Notes: generated from the sequence alone by a model not told the origin. Shown: positions 1 through 5,981, counted from the stretch's first letter. The stretch is DNA of 5,981 bases from an uncultured Acetatifactor sp. (GCA_910585805.1 CAJUFB010000006.1:98966-104946); one strand, 5' to 3'. Numbers and translations are program-made.

Positions 1-1
1 T

Positions 2-130
2 TTCTCTGTTACGGCTGTGAACGGATGTTTTCGTGCCTTTTTTACTTCGACAGTGGATGAACTTCTTACATTTTATCATAATCCGGCGCCAAATACCATA
101 TTTTTAAATAAGCTTCCGAAAGTCTTTTGA
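2..130 (+). CDS. Possible 3' end of an unidentified upstream gene (partial)
   Basis: The frame beginning at base 2 is open for 42 codons and ends at TGA 128-130. The encoded tail ends in ...NTIFLNKLPKVF and I do not recognise the family. Two things support a real gene: the stop codon overlaps the GAGGT ribosome binding site of the next gene, and only 11 bases separate the stop from that gene's GTG start, a typical operon spacing with likely translational coupling. Against it, 42 codons without a stop is not statistically strong, and the stretch is more AT-rich than the rest of the window. The 5' end lies outside the window, so no start or domain can be assigned. Confidence 0.35.
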   Translation, partial: FSVTAVNGCFRAFFTSTVDELLTFYHNPAPNTIFLNKLPKVF

Positions 131-133
131 GGT
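128..133 (+). promoter_or_regulatory. Ribosome binding site deciding the GTG start at 142
   Basis: TGAGGT lies 8 bases before GTG 142. This favours GTG 142 over the in-frame ATG at 157, which has no comparable purine-rich sequence in front of it. The site overlaps the TGA at 128-130 that closes the preceding frame, which suggests coupled translation. Confidence 0.5.
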
Positions 134-141
134 AATTTTCT

Positions 142-543
142 GTGAGTGATATAACGATGGAACAAAAACTCAGGCTGGTACAGCAGGTACGCTCAAGGTA
201 TCACGAAAATCAGTATGACTTGTCCAACAGGGAACAGATATTGTATGGAAAAACCAGTGCCGGACTACAGAATGAAGACGCACTTCGCTATGGAGAACCT
301 TATTATGAGAATACAGTGCGTCCTGAGGAAGCGTCCTTTTCCTTCCTGAAGTTCAGGATGTGGATTGCGCTCTTTCTGGTGACGGCAGTCATCGTCATGG
401 ACAGGAACCATATGGAAGTAGCCGGAATCACCGCAGAGAAGATATTCGAGGTGATTTCGGCTGACTACGAAGAAGTAATAGAAACCTGGGCGGAAGCGCT
501 GACCGGCGCACCGTCCGGCCAGCAGGGAAATGTCTCCAGATAA
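142..543 (+). CDS. Small single-pass membrane protein of unknown function
   Basis: This 133-residue protein starts at GTG 142 and stops at TAA 541-543. Residues 1-70 are hydrophilic and charged, containing a segment rich in Q, R and Y and the stretch EQILYGK at 31-37. Residues 72-86 (WIALFLVTAVIVM core) form one hydrophobic helix, preceded by K70/R72 and followed by D87/R88. By the positive-inside rule the N-terminal two thirds should be cytoplasmic. The C-terminal ~45 residues (ITAEKIFEVISADYEEVIETWAEAL) look like an acidic amphipathic helix and would sit outside. There is no signal-peptide cleavage site and no enzyme motif. It resembles small conserved hypothetical membrane proteins of Clostridia, but I cannot name the family. 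It may be cotranscribed with the gene ending at 130 and converges on the minus-strand genes. The coding call is good; the function is unknown. Confidence 0.8.
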   Translation: MSDITMEQKLRLVQQVRSRYHENQYDLSNREQILYGKTSAGLQNEDALRYGEPYYENTVRPEEASFSFLKFRMWIALFLVTAVIVMDRNHMEVAGITAEKIFEVISADYEEVIETWAEALTGAPSGQQGNVSR

Positions 544-580
544 CTGATACGAGTTTATCGCAAATTTCCATTATTTCAGG

Positions 581-593
581 TGATTCCGAATCA
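581..593. repeat. 13-bp perfect palindrome in the convergent gap
   Basis: TGATTC-C-GAATCA is a perfect 6-bp inverted repeat around base 587. It lies in the 47-bp gap between two convergent coding regions and covers the stop codon of the solute-binding-protein remnant (591-593). The one-base centre is too short for an RNA hairpin loop and no U-run follows on either strand, so it is not an intrinsic terminator. It could be a chance palindrome or a protein site. No other terminator is visible in 544-590. Confidence 0.25.
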
Positions 594-1583
594 ATTGCCG
601 CCTTCTTCCTGGACTAAGATACGCACCCGGTTCTGGACGATGGCAGCCGCCTCCCGGTAAGGCTTTGCGCCGGTAAGGCAGGGGGACATTTCTTCCACGA
701 TGATATCGATTACCCGTTCCTCCCTGTCCCTGGCCGGTGTATAGTCCGCGGATTCTATGACCGAAAGTATCGCATCCATTTCCTCTCTGGTCATGCCGGG
801 ATAATACTCGTCCGCGCCATCCGGTATCCGGATATGAATTTTCCTTTCATTGGAATCCGGCTCTTCCTCCTGCAGCAGCGTCTCTGCCATCTCATCCAGC
901 CTGTCTTTCCGGGCCGGAAGAAAGGTATAAGCGCCGTCCTCACGGGAAAGGAAGGACTCTATGAACTGCCATGCCCCTTCCTTCTGCTTTGAGGCGGCTA
1001 CAATGCCCAGATGATTGATTGCCGTCCCATGATGGGATACGCTGCCGTCTGCGGTGGGATACCCAACCGCGGTCACCGCTTCCCCGAAATATGCCCTCTC
1101 ATACAGCAGATGATCCAGCGAATAGACAGAGGACCATATACTGAGCAGACGCTCCCCGGGCATGGTCCCAATCCATGCTTCCATCGGAACCTCCCCACTG
1201 TCCGAGGCATCCGAATGTTCCGCGACCCACTGGATAAAGGAGAGGAATTCCTCCCCGTCAAAGCTGCATTCCCCATTTTCCCAGTCCACATACTGCCCCA
1301 GGATGTAGTCCCGGAATAATTCCCGTATCATAAGAGTGAAATTGTTATGGAGGAACAGTTCTGCCTGGGGGTTATCTCCGGCAAGGGCCATCACATCCGC
1401 CGCCGTCCAGCCAGCTTCGGCGCCTGTCTGGGAAGTGCGCCCGATTACTGTAGTGCAATACAGCTCATCGGGGATGCAGTCTCCCAGCCTGCGCTGTCCG
1501 CGGCATAACGGTAAAGCCTGCCGTCCGCGCCGCTGTATAACAGACCTCCCCGGGAACCGGCAAAGCTGCCACCCAGGGCACAT
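591..1583 (-). pseudogene. ABC-transporter solute-binding protein, C-terminal fragment
   Basis: The frame encodes 330 residues, but family-like sequence begins only near residue 41 (about position 1463; LYCTTVIGRTSQ, then GWTAADVMAL). The preceding residues are an out-of-frame read of the propeller segment. From there it matches the second half of an extracellular sugar-binding protein (family 1, periplasmic-binding-protein type II fold). Features include YVDWENGECSFDGEEF at 98-113, GYPTADGSVSHHGTAINHLGIVAASKQKEGAWQFIESFLS near 174-213 (the hinge and crossover region that closes over the ligand) and a C-terminal helix pair ending in IVQNRVRILVQEEGGN. The substrate cannot be read. The first ligand-binding lobe is missing, there is no signal peptide or lipobox, and the 139-bp overlap with the N-terminal fragment is out of frame. 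No ribosome binding site precedes any plausible start. I conclude it is a relic of a transport gene that is probably not functional. A sequencing frameshift alone would not explain the missing lobe. Confidence 0.7.
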
Positions 1584-2119
1584 GGCCCATTCAGCCTTTT
1601 CAAGGTCCCATCGCCTGTTATTTCAAAAACCGCATTTCCGGAATCCTGAGGATCATAATAAACATAGCCGTCCGCTCCCTCCAGCAATGTCCCCCATCCG
1701 TCTTCTACGGAAATTCTGTCCAGCAGTCTCCCGCTTTCGTCAATGCAATAAATGACATCCTCCGACAGAACATAAGCCTTATCCAGCCCGCCGCAGGCAA
1801 CGGCTCCTGCCTGTCCTGCCAGGGAGACGCAAAACGCATCGCCGCCGTCAGGCATCCGCTTTACCAGGACATAGCTTTGCCCTGCAGCCTCCGCATGGAC
1901 TCCAGACCCGTCCGGCTCTAACGGGGGCGGGGAGGATGTCTCCTCCACCCCATCCGGCTCCAACGGGGGCAGATCGGCAGTCTCCCCCGCGTTACTCCTG
2001 TATTCCAGATAGAAAAGGCAGCCTTCCGGGCTCACTGTATAATCCTGGATAGGGCCAGCATTCTGCCTGGCAGGCACTCCAAAACAAGAGCGATTACTGC
2101 ATTCCGGCAAGATACGCAT
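1445..2119 (-). pseudogene. Solute-binding protein, N-terminal beta-propeller fragment
   Basis: This 224-residue frame contains repeated beta-propeller-like strands: YTVSPEGCLFYLEY at 27-40, AYVLSEDVIYCIDESGRLLDRI near 115-136, DGYVYYDPQDSGNAVFEI near 150-167 and GGLLYSGADGRLYRYAAD near 191-208. Clostridial sugar-binding proteins with a propeller in front of the periplasmic-binding domain show this pattern, and the C-terminal half of such a protein follows in another frame. The ATG at 2117-2119 has no ribosome binding site and lies inside the end of the helicase gene. No signal peptide or lipobox is present, so the natural 5' end, including the export signal and first blades, is gone. The frame stops at 1445-1447 just after the propeller. 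Two in-frame copies of a Pro-rich 14-residue unit (PPLEPDG...) interrupt a blade at residues 51-71. It is probably one decayed gene together with 591-1463. Confidence 0.65.
1911..1972 (-). repeat. 42-bp-spaced direct repeat in the propeller fragment
   Basis: The 20-base segments at 1911-1930 and 1953-1972 differ at only two positions and start 42 bp apart. On the minus strand each encodes PPLEPDG, giving a duplicated 14-residue unit inside the propeller remnant. The high identity suggests a fairly recent in-frame tandem duplication by replication slippage. Confidence 0.6.
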
Positions 2120-5100
2120 ATGCGTTTAGTATCGAATCCTTTCTTTTCCCGCAAATAAAATAGTAGTCCATCTGCGTTTCACTGTCCGCGTGCAGGTAGG
2201 AACCATATGCGGGAATATCACAGCAGAATACGGGGGATGCAGCCGCGGGCAGAATCCCGTATCCCTTATCGGACAGAAGCAGCGGTAATGTGCCGCAGTC
2301 CTGGCTGGAGATATACCGGGCCGTTCCTTTCAGCGGAATTCCGGCCCTGCCGTCCGGCCCGAATGCGTACAGATGCTCTTCCTTGGAAAAATCAAGGAAG
2401 AGCCAGGTCTGGAAGCTGTTTTTGGTCCGGGCGGCTTCCAGTTGACGGCACTCTTTCCTGCGTTCTGTCAGGAGCAGCTTTTTGCTTCCGGAGTCCTGGT
2501 CTATTGATAGATAGCGGATGGCTCCGGTTGTTTTGTCTACCTGCAGGGCAAGCTCGTCCGTAATCAGCTCTACCATGCCGCCGGAGTCCTTGTACATCCA
2601 GAATTTTTCCGTTCTGTCCACAGCAATCAGAGGGTGTACCGCAGAATCCGGCTGGGCATTTTTCGCAAAGCTTACCCTTATGACGGCGCTTCCTACAGGG
2701 GTTAATTTCAGGGTGCCATAACGGCTCTGAAGACACAGCCCGTCAGGATGTTTTGTGACCCATCGGACGGAAAGGTCTATTTGGGAATGTCCCATGGGGC
2801 GCAGCTTTTCGGTGGGTGGGATATCGCCGAATGCGGGCAGTCCGCCGGAACCGGGCAGCTTTGTCTGGGGCGTGGGGTGCGGCGATTCTGTATTTGCCCT
2901 GGCAGAAGGGGAGGCCGCCGGTTTTGCGCTGTATAAATTTGTCAGGGATGATACTTTTGGTTCTTTCTGCGGTCCGGAAGCGGATGCCAGGACGGCACGG
3001 GGCCTCTGGACGGCTGGCCGCGTGCCCGGGGCAGGCCGTCTGTCTGTAGAGCTCCTTTTTCGGTCGCCGAAACCGTATTGACCATACTGGTCGTTCTCAC
3101 CTGACGCAGGAACATCTGCTTGACCGGCAGAGTCTATGCCTCGTTCCGGCGACCTCTGTTTTTGACCCGAATGGTCATATTTCCGACCCGGTTCGCCTGA
3201 TGATTGACCGGATTGATCTGTAGAAATTATGATTCTTTTGCTTTCACAGGGCGTTTTTCTGCCAATATCAGGCGCCTTTGTCGCATGGGGCATTTTTCCG
3301 ACGGTGCGGAGCGCGTTCGTTTCGTAAGGACTTTTTCCGATGATGTTGGGTTCTTTCGTTTCTGTAGAACTTTTTCTGACAGTGCCGGGTATTTTTGTTT
3401 CTGCAGGTTTTTGTCCGACGGTACCGGTTTTGTCAGGAGAACGCACGGAAGAAGCAATACTCATCCCCTCTTCTGTCTCAATAACGTTATCCCGCTTCTC
3501 CGGTATGGGGTCTGCAATCAGTCCGGTAAGGTTTCCGGTGTGGAGGACACAGAGTTCATGGAGCGCACGGGTGGCAGCTACATAGAGCAGCCTGGCATGC
3601 CCGTCGTCCACCGGGTACTCTTCTCTTGTGGGATCCAGAATCAGCACGGTATCAAATTCCAGTCCCTTGGTATATTCCACGGGAAGTACCATGATACCAT
3701 TTCCGAAGACAGCCGTTTCCAGGTCATTTTCCATTACCTCTATATACTGCCCCAGTGCTTCGGCGGCCAGGTCTGCGCTGCGCTGGTTCCGGCAGACCAC
3801 GGCAATGGTATCATAACCGCTCTCCTGCCATTCACGACAGATTTGGGCCGCTTTTTCTTCCGCCGAAGGACATTGCTCCACCCTGACAGGATTGCCATGG
3901 CGGATGATGGGTTCTACCGGATAGCTGGAAAATCGTCCGTGATGAAGGATTTTCGTGGCAAACTCCGAAATCTCTACTGTATTGCGGTAACTTTTCTTCA
4001 AAATGCCGAAACTGTCCATCTTATCCGGCAAAAGGAGGGCTCTCAGTTCCTCCCAGTCGTTCAGCCCGAAGCCGAAATGAATATTCTGGGATACATCCCC
4101 CATAATGGTATAGGTGCAGGCCTCAATGCAGAAATGCAGCACGGAATATGCCATCATTCCGTAATCCTGGGCCTCGTCAATGACAATGTGATGGGCTTCG
4201 CTGATTACCTCGGTTTCCTTGATTCTTTTGTAAATATAAGCCAGGGCCGCCAGGTCATAGACGTCAAATTCCTGCTTCTGGGTACCTGCCCCTTTTTTCC
4301 CCAGGGAAGTATTTTTCTTTCCGGAAAGCTTCTGTCCCATAGGAAGTTTTTGTCCCGTGGAATTTTGTTCTGCCGGAAGCATTCGGCATGTGGGAAGCAT
4401 TTGGCATGTGGGAAGCCCTTGTCCCACTACTATCCCCTTTTCCATCTGTCTGTTCAAAAAATCCTCATAAAGCGCATAGATGGAGCCTTTCCATACCTTG
4501 TCACCATATCTGCCACGGTAAGCCTTCAGAATGGCTTTTCGTTCTGCCTCAGTGTACTTGATGCCTTTTCCCATGAACTCTTCCTTGATTTTGATGATCA
4601 GGCGGTCATTGAGCATGTTAATCTTACTCTGCATGGAGACCTTCGGGTTCTGGAGAATATACCGCTCTACCGCTTTCCCGTCCACCAGAAGAACCAGGTC
4701 AAAGGGATTGACCTTCTTTCCTATGGTACTGTCGTAGACACCGTTTTTCCCGTCTCTTAAACCCTCGACGAACTGTTTGGGGTTCAGGTAAATGGATTCC
4801 CTCAATATGCTGTTCCATTCCAGCCTGTCACAGTATTCCTTGAGATCTTCAAACCAGCGCGATGTCCCCTTGACGCTGCCCAGATTGTCGGTCTGGCTGC
4901 TCTTTTTGATGCTGTATTTCTTCTCGTCCCAATCCTCGTACAGGAGCCTGACGAAAAGCTGCTCCATGGTCATCTGGCGGATTCCGTACACATCCAGGTC
5001 CGGAAGCACTCCCGTGATATAATTCAGCAGAATGCGGTTGCTTCCCACGATATAAAAATCATCCGGCTTGAAACGCTCCTGGTAATTATACAGGATAAAG

Positions 5101-5810
5101 GAAATCCGATGCATGGCCACCGTGGTTTTGCCGGAGCCTGCCACTCCCTGGACAATGATATTGTGATAAGGCGACTTGCGGATAATGTCGTTCTGCTCTT
5201 TCTGGATGGTGGCAATGATCTCCCCTAGCACAGCCTGCTTGTTTTTGGCCAGATATTTGGTCAGCAGTTCGTCATTTGCCACCACCTCGCTGTCGTAATA
5301 GTCCAGCAGTTTCCCGTTTTCAATCTCATAAGTCCGTTTCAGCTTCAGGTCGATATTGATCTTCCTGTCTCCGGGAGCCATGTAGCTGCATTTTCCCAGA
5401 CCGTTTTCATAATATGCGTTTGCCACCGGCGCCCGCCAGTCCACCACTGCCTGATGCGTGGTATCTATGGATATGCCGCCCTTGCCGATATAGAGGCTTT
5501 CCTCCTTTTCCAGCATTTCGTCATAAAAGTCAATCCTGCCGAAATAGGGCTTGTTCTGCGCCTTCTCATTCCGCTCCAGCGCACGCTTCATCTGATCGTG
5601 CAGCGTCATGCTGTTTTCCAGCAGATTGATCAGCTCCGGGTTGTCGTCGTGGAAATGATCCAGCATGTCATCGATCTCTTCCCGCATTCTTTCGACCTGT
5701 TCGCCGTATACTTCCAGATTGCTGCGGATGACGGCAAGGGTCTGCTCCAGAAATGCTTCTTCCTCCCGGCGGGACGTGCCATGTACATTGCTTTGTTCCT
5801 CTTGACTCAT
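2094..5810 (-). CDS. helD: HelD-type RNA polymerase recycling helicase fused to a GH31 N-terminal-like domain
   Basis: The protein has 1238 residues, against about 775 for B. subtilis HelD. The start is ATG 5808-5810, behind a strong AGGAGG-like site. HelD is a cytoplasmic superfamily 1 ATPase that pushes an N-terminal arm into the secondary channel of RNA polymerase and releases stalled complexes. Residues 10-85 are helical and charged with an acidic patch (D47-D56), as expected of that arm. The segment PYFGRIDF...VVDWRAPVANAYY (88-134) is the HelD signature. Helicase motifs are intact: Walker A GVAGSGKT 222-229, Walker B VIDEAQD 543-549, GDVSQ 571-575, SYRN 607-610, EYTKGLEFD 712-720 and YVAATRA 743-749. 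Residues ~460-513 are a repeat-rich insert. Residues ~766-1005 are a low-complexity repeat linker. Residues ~1008-1238 resemble the beta-sandwich that precedes the catalytic barrel in glycoside hydrolase family 31; no barrel follows. The helicase assignment is firm. Whether the tail has a function or is a relic captured by deletion is unresolved. Confidence 0.9.
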   Translation of the reverse strand: MSQEEQSNVHGTSRREEEAFLEQTLAVIRSNLEVYGEQVERMREEIDDMLDHFHDDNPELINLLENSMTLHDQMKRALERNEKAQNKPYFGRIDFYDEMLEKEESLYIGKGGISIDTTHQAVVDWRAPVANAYYENGLGKCSYMAPGDRKINIDLKLKRTYEIENGKLLDYYDSEVVANDELLTKYLAKNKQAVLGEIIATIQKEQNDIIRKSPYHNIIVQGVAGSGKTTVAMHRISFILYNYQERFKPDDFYIVGSNRILLNYITGVLPDLDVYGIRQMTMEQLFVRLLYEDWDEKKYSIKKSSQTDNLGSVKGTSRWFEDLKEYCDRLEWNSILRESIYLNPKQFVEGLRDGKNGVYDSTIGKKVNPFDLVLLVDGKAVERYILQNPKVSMQSKINMLNDRLIIKIKEEFMGKGIKYTEAERKAILKAYRGRYGDKVWKGSIYALYEDFLNRQMEKGIVVGQGLPTCQMLPTCRMLPAEQNSTGQKLPMGQKLSGKKNTSLGKKGAGTQKQEFDVYDLAALAYIYKRIKETEVISEAHHIVIDEAQDYGMMAYSVLHFCIEACTYTIMGDVSQNIHFGFGLNDWEELRALLLPDKMDSFGILKKSYRNTVEISEFATKILHHGRFSSYPVEPIIRHGNPVRVEQCPSAEEKAAQICREWQESGYDTIAVVCRNQRSADLAAEALGQYIEVMENDLETAVFGNGIMVLPVEYTKGLEFDTVLILDPTREEYPVDDGHARLLYVAATRALHELCVLHTGNLTGLIADPIPEKRDNVIETEEGMSIASSVRSPDKTGTVGQKPAETKIPGTVRKSSTETKEPNIIGKSPYETNALRTVGKMPHATKAPDIGRKTPCESKRIIISTDQSGQSSGEPGRKYDHSGQKQRSPERGIDSAGQADVPASGENDQYGQYGFGDRKRSSTDRRPAPGTRPAVQRPRAVLASASGPQKEPKVSSLTNLYSAKPAASPSARANTESPHPTPQTKLPGSGGLPAFGDIPPTEKLRPMGHSQIDLSVRWVTKHPDGLCLQSRYGTLKLTPVGSAVIRVSFAKNAQPDSAVHPLIAVDRTEKFWMYKDSGGMVELITDELALQVDKTTGAIRYLSIDQDSGSKKLLLTERRKECRQLEAARTKNSFQTWLFLDFSKEEHLYAFGPDGRAGIPLKGTARYISSQDCGTLPLLLSDKGYGILPAAASPVFCCDIPAYGSYLHADSETQMDYYFICGKRKDSILNAYAYLAGMQ
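2097..2789 (-). other. GH31 N-terminal beta-sandwich-like domain at the helicase C-terminus
   Basis: Residues ~1008-1238 follow the order seen just before the catalytic barrel of family 31 glycosidases. An opening strand pair GLCLQSRYGTLKLTPVGSAVIRVSF (1024-1048) comes first, then ELITDELALQVDKTTGAI (1081-1098). LYAFG at 1147-1151 sits in place of the family's YGLGE-like turn. LPLLLSDKGYGIL (1175-1187) matches the usual iPfllSs.GYG.L segment, and DYYFICG (1215-1221) matches DYYfi.G. NAYAYLAG (1229-1236) matches the helix ending in LTG that leads into the barrel. The stop codon follows two residues later, so the barrel with the catalytic aspartates is absent. The domain cannot hydrolyse glycosides; it could at most bind sugar or serve as a structural module. 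The recognition is from memory of the family pattern. Confidence 0.7.
3051..3218 (-). repeat. Four 14-residue tandem repeats in the helicase linker
   Basis: Residues 865-920 divide into four 14-residue units starting at D865, D879, D893 and D907. Each begins D-x-x-G-Q (DQSGQ, DHSGQ, DSAGQ, DQYGQ), followed by variable polar residues. The period is 42 bp. Only the first five positions are well kept, so the array is old or under weak selection. It is predicted to be disordered. Confidence 0.65.
3231..3425 (-). repeat. Five 13-residue tandem repeats in the helicase linker
   Basis: Residues 796-860 divide into five 13-residue units: GTVGQKPAETKIP, GTVRKSSTETKEP, NIIGKSPYETNAL, RTVGKMPHATKAP and DIGRKTPCESKRI. 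The E-T-K-like triplet recurs at 804, 817, 830, 843 and 856, giving a strict 39-bp period. The units are basic and rich in T, P and K, and come directly after the helicase domain. The period differs from that of the adjacent 14-residue array, so the two arrays expanded separately. Confidence 0.7.
4314..4418 (-). repeat. Hexapeptide repeats inserted in the helicase core
   Basis: Residues 465-499 consist of degenerate units GLPTCQ, MLPTCR, MLPAEQ, NSTGQ (one residue short), KLPMGQ and KLSGKK, with an 18-bp period. Two DNA units, at 4379-4396 and 4397-4414, are identical except for one base, which shows recent slippage. The array sits between FLNRQMEKG and the DVYDLAALAY helix, which are normally joined by a short loop in HelD proteins. 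It is therefore likely a surface loop expansion that leaves the ATPase motifs in frame. Confidence 0.7.
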
Positions 5811-5816
5811 TGGGAT

Positions 5817-5825
5817 CTCCTTCCT
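5817..5825 (-). promoter_or_regulatory. Strong ribosome binding site of the helicase gene
   Basis: On the minus strand AGGAAGGAG ends 6 bases before ATG 5808-5810. This is close to the ideal Shine-Dalgarno match and spacing for a Firmicute. It fixes the start codon and predicts efficient translation. Confidence 0.8.
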
Positions 5826-5870
5826 CTTTGTTTTTGGCTTCGCGAAACCCTGTTAAAAGTGATAATAAAA

Positions 5871-5876
5871 AGTATA
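5871..5876 (-). promoter_or_regulatory. Candidate -10 element for the helicase gene
   Basis: TATACT on the minus strand lies about 60 bases upstream of the helicase ATG, inside an AT-rich tract. The region 17 bases further upstream (CTAGTG) is a poor -35 match, though a T-rich stretch fills the spacer. The leader contains a small palindrome, TTCGCGAA (5839-5846). This is a weak prediction; it is simply the best hexamer in the gap. Confidence 0.3.
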
Positions 5877-5896
5877 CAGGAAAATGAAAAAAACAC

Positions 5897-5925
5897 TAGA
5901 CTTTTCTTTTCTTTTTTGGTAAAGT
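5897..5925 (+). promoter_or_regulatory. Candidate divergent promoter reading out of the window
   Basis: TAGACT (5897-5902), a 17-base pyrimidine-rich spacer and TAAAGT (5920-5925) preceded by TGG form a possible extended -10 promoter on the plus strand. The two hexamers match consensus at four positions each. A perfect TATAAT at 5954-5959 lies downstream but has no -35 partner. The arms AACACT (5892-5897) and AGTGTT (5923-5928) form an inverted repeat flanking the spacer and could be an operator. No coding start is visible before the window ends, so the target is unknown. Confidence 0.25.
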
Positions 5926-5981
5926 GTTAGTAAGCGGCAAATAATCGGCGTCTTATAATTAGTCTCCTATTCTGGTAGTAT

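Noticed and set aside
47..76. Promoter for the 133-residue protein (TCGACA, 18 bases, TTTTAT)
   Set aside because: The -10 match is poor, and the site would lie inside the probable upstream coding frame. Cotranscription with the upstream gene is simpler.
544..590. Bidirectional terminator between the convergent coding regions
   Set aside because: The only strong inverted repeat (581-593) has a one-base centre and no U-run follows on either strand.
591..2119. Programmed ribosomal frameshift joining the two solute-binding-protein fragments
   Set aside because: No slippery heptamer with a following structure is apparent near 1445-1480, and a frameshift would not restore the missing first lobe or the export signal.
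2796..2808. Separate translation start (ATG for M1006) making the GH31-like domain an independent protein
   Set aside because: Only a weak purine run lies upstream and no Shine-Dalgarno sequence at proper spacing is visible. The frame is continuous with the helicase.
4279..4418. Hexapeptide repeat array as a CRISPR or metal-binding site
   Set aside because: The units are contiguous with no spacers, so it is not CRISPR. The two TC pairs are by-products of one duplicated unit and do not form a spaced Cys motif.
3204..4760. Long open frame (518 codons) on the plus strand
   Set aside because: It lies wholly antisense to the helicase gene, has no ribosome binding site, and its translation (Cys-, Phe- and His-rich, no domain) is what the complement of a codon-biased gene gives. 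The opposite strand has intact catalytic motifs.
5454..5930. Plus-strand open frame covering the start of the helicase gene
   Set aside because: It is antisense to the well-supported helicase N-terminus and ribosome binding site, and no protein family is recognisable.

Overview
The window looks like a chromosomal segment from a Gram-positive Clostridia genome, most likely Lachnospiraceae. This rests on three things: a Firmicutes-type HelD helicase, a solute-binding protein of the beta-propeller-fused kind I associate with that family, and strong AGGAGG-like ribosome binding sites. I inferred it by recognising protein families; no search was run. The genus cannot be named.

Layout, left to right. 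Positions 2-130 hold what may be the 3' end of an unidentified plus-strand gene. Its stop codon overlaps the ribosome binding site of a 133-residue single-pass membrane protein of unknown function (142-543, plus). A 47-bp convergent gap follows. Everything from 591 to 5810 then lies on the minus strand and is read from right to left. A 1238-codon gene (2094-5810) comes first in its own transcriptional direction, followed by the remains of an ABC-transporter substrate-binding protein gene (591 to about 2090) that carries an internal deletion, a frame break and a missing 5' end. The right edge (5811-5981) is an AT-rich intergenic region with the helicase ribosome binding site and weak promoter-like hexamers on both strands.

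The main point of interest is the large gene. Its first ~765 residues form a complete HelD-type superfamily 1 helicase/translocase, the factor that recycles stalled RNA polymerase, with all nucleotide-binding motifs intact. The same reading frame runs on through ~240 residues of low-complexity, tandemly repeated linker into a ~230-residue domain. That domain resembles the N-terminal beta-sandwich of glycoside hydrolase family 31 and stops where the catalytic barrel should begin. The helicase core also carries an insert of degenerate hexapeptide repeats.

Two readings are possible. One is a real domain fusion: an RNA polymerase-associated ATPase with a non-catalytic carbohydrate-enzyme beta-sandwich. 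The other is deletion of a former carbohydrate-use locus (GH31 gene plus solute-binding protein gene) next to helD. The truncated sugar-transporter remnant that starts directly after the GH31-like domain favours locus decay. The open, repeat-expanded 240-residue linker argues that the fusion is not very recent.
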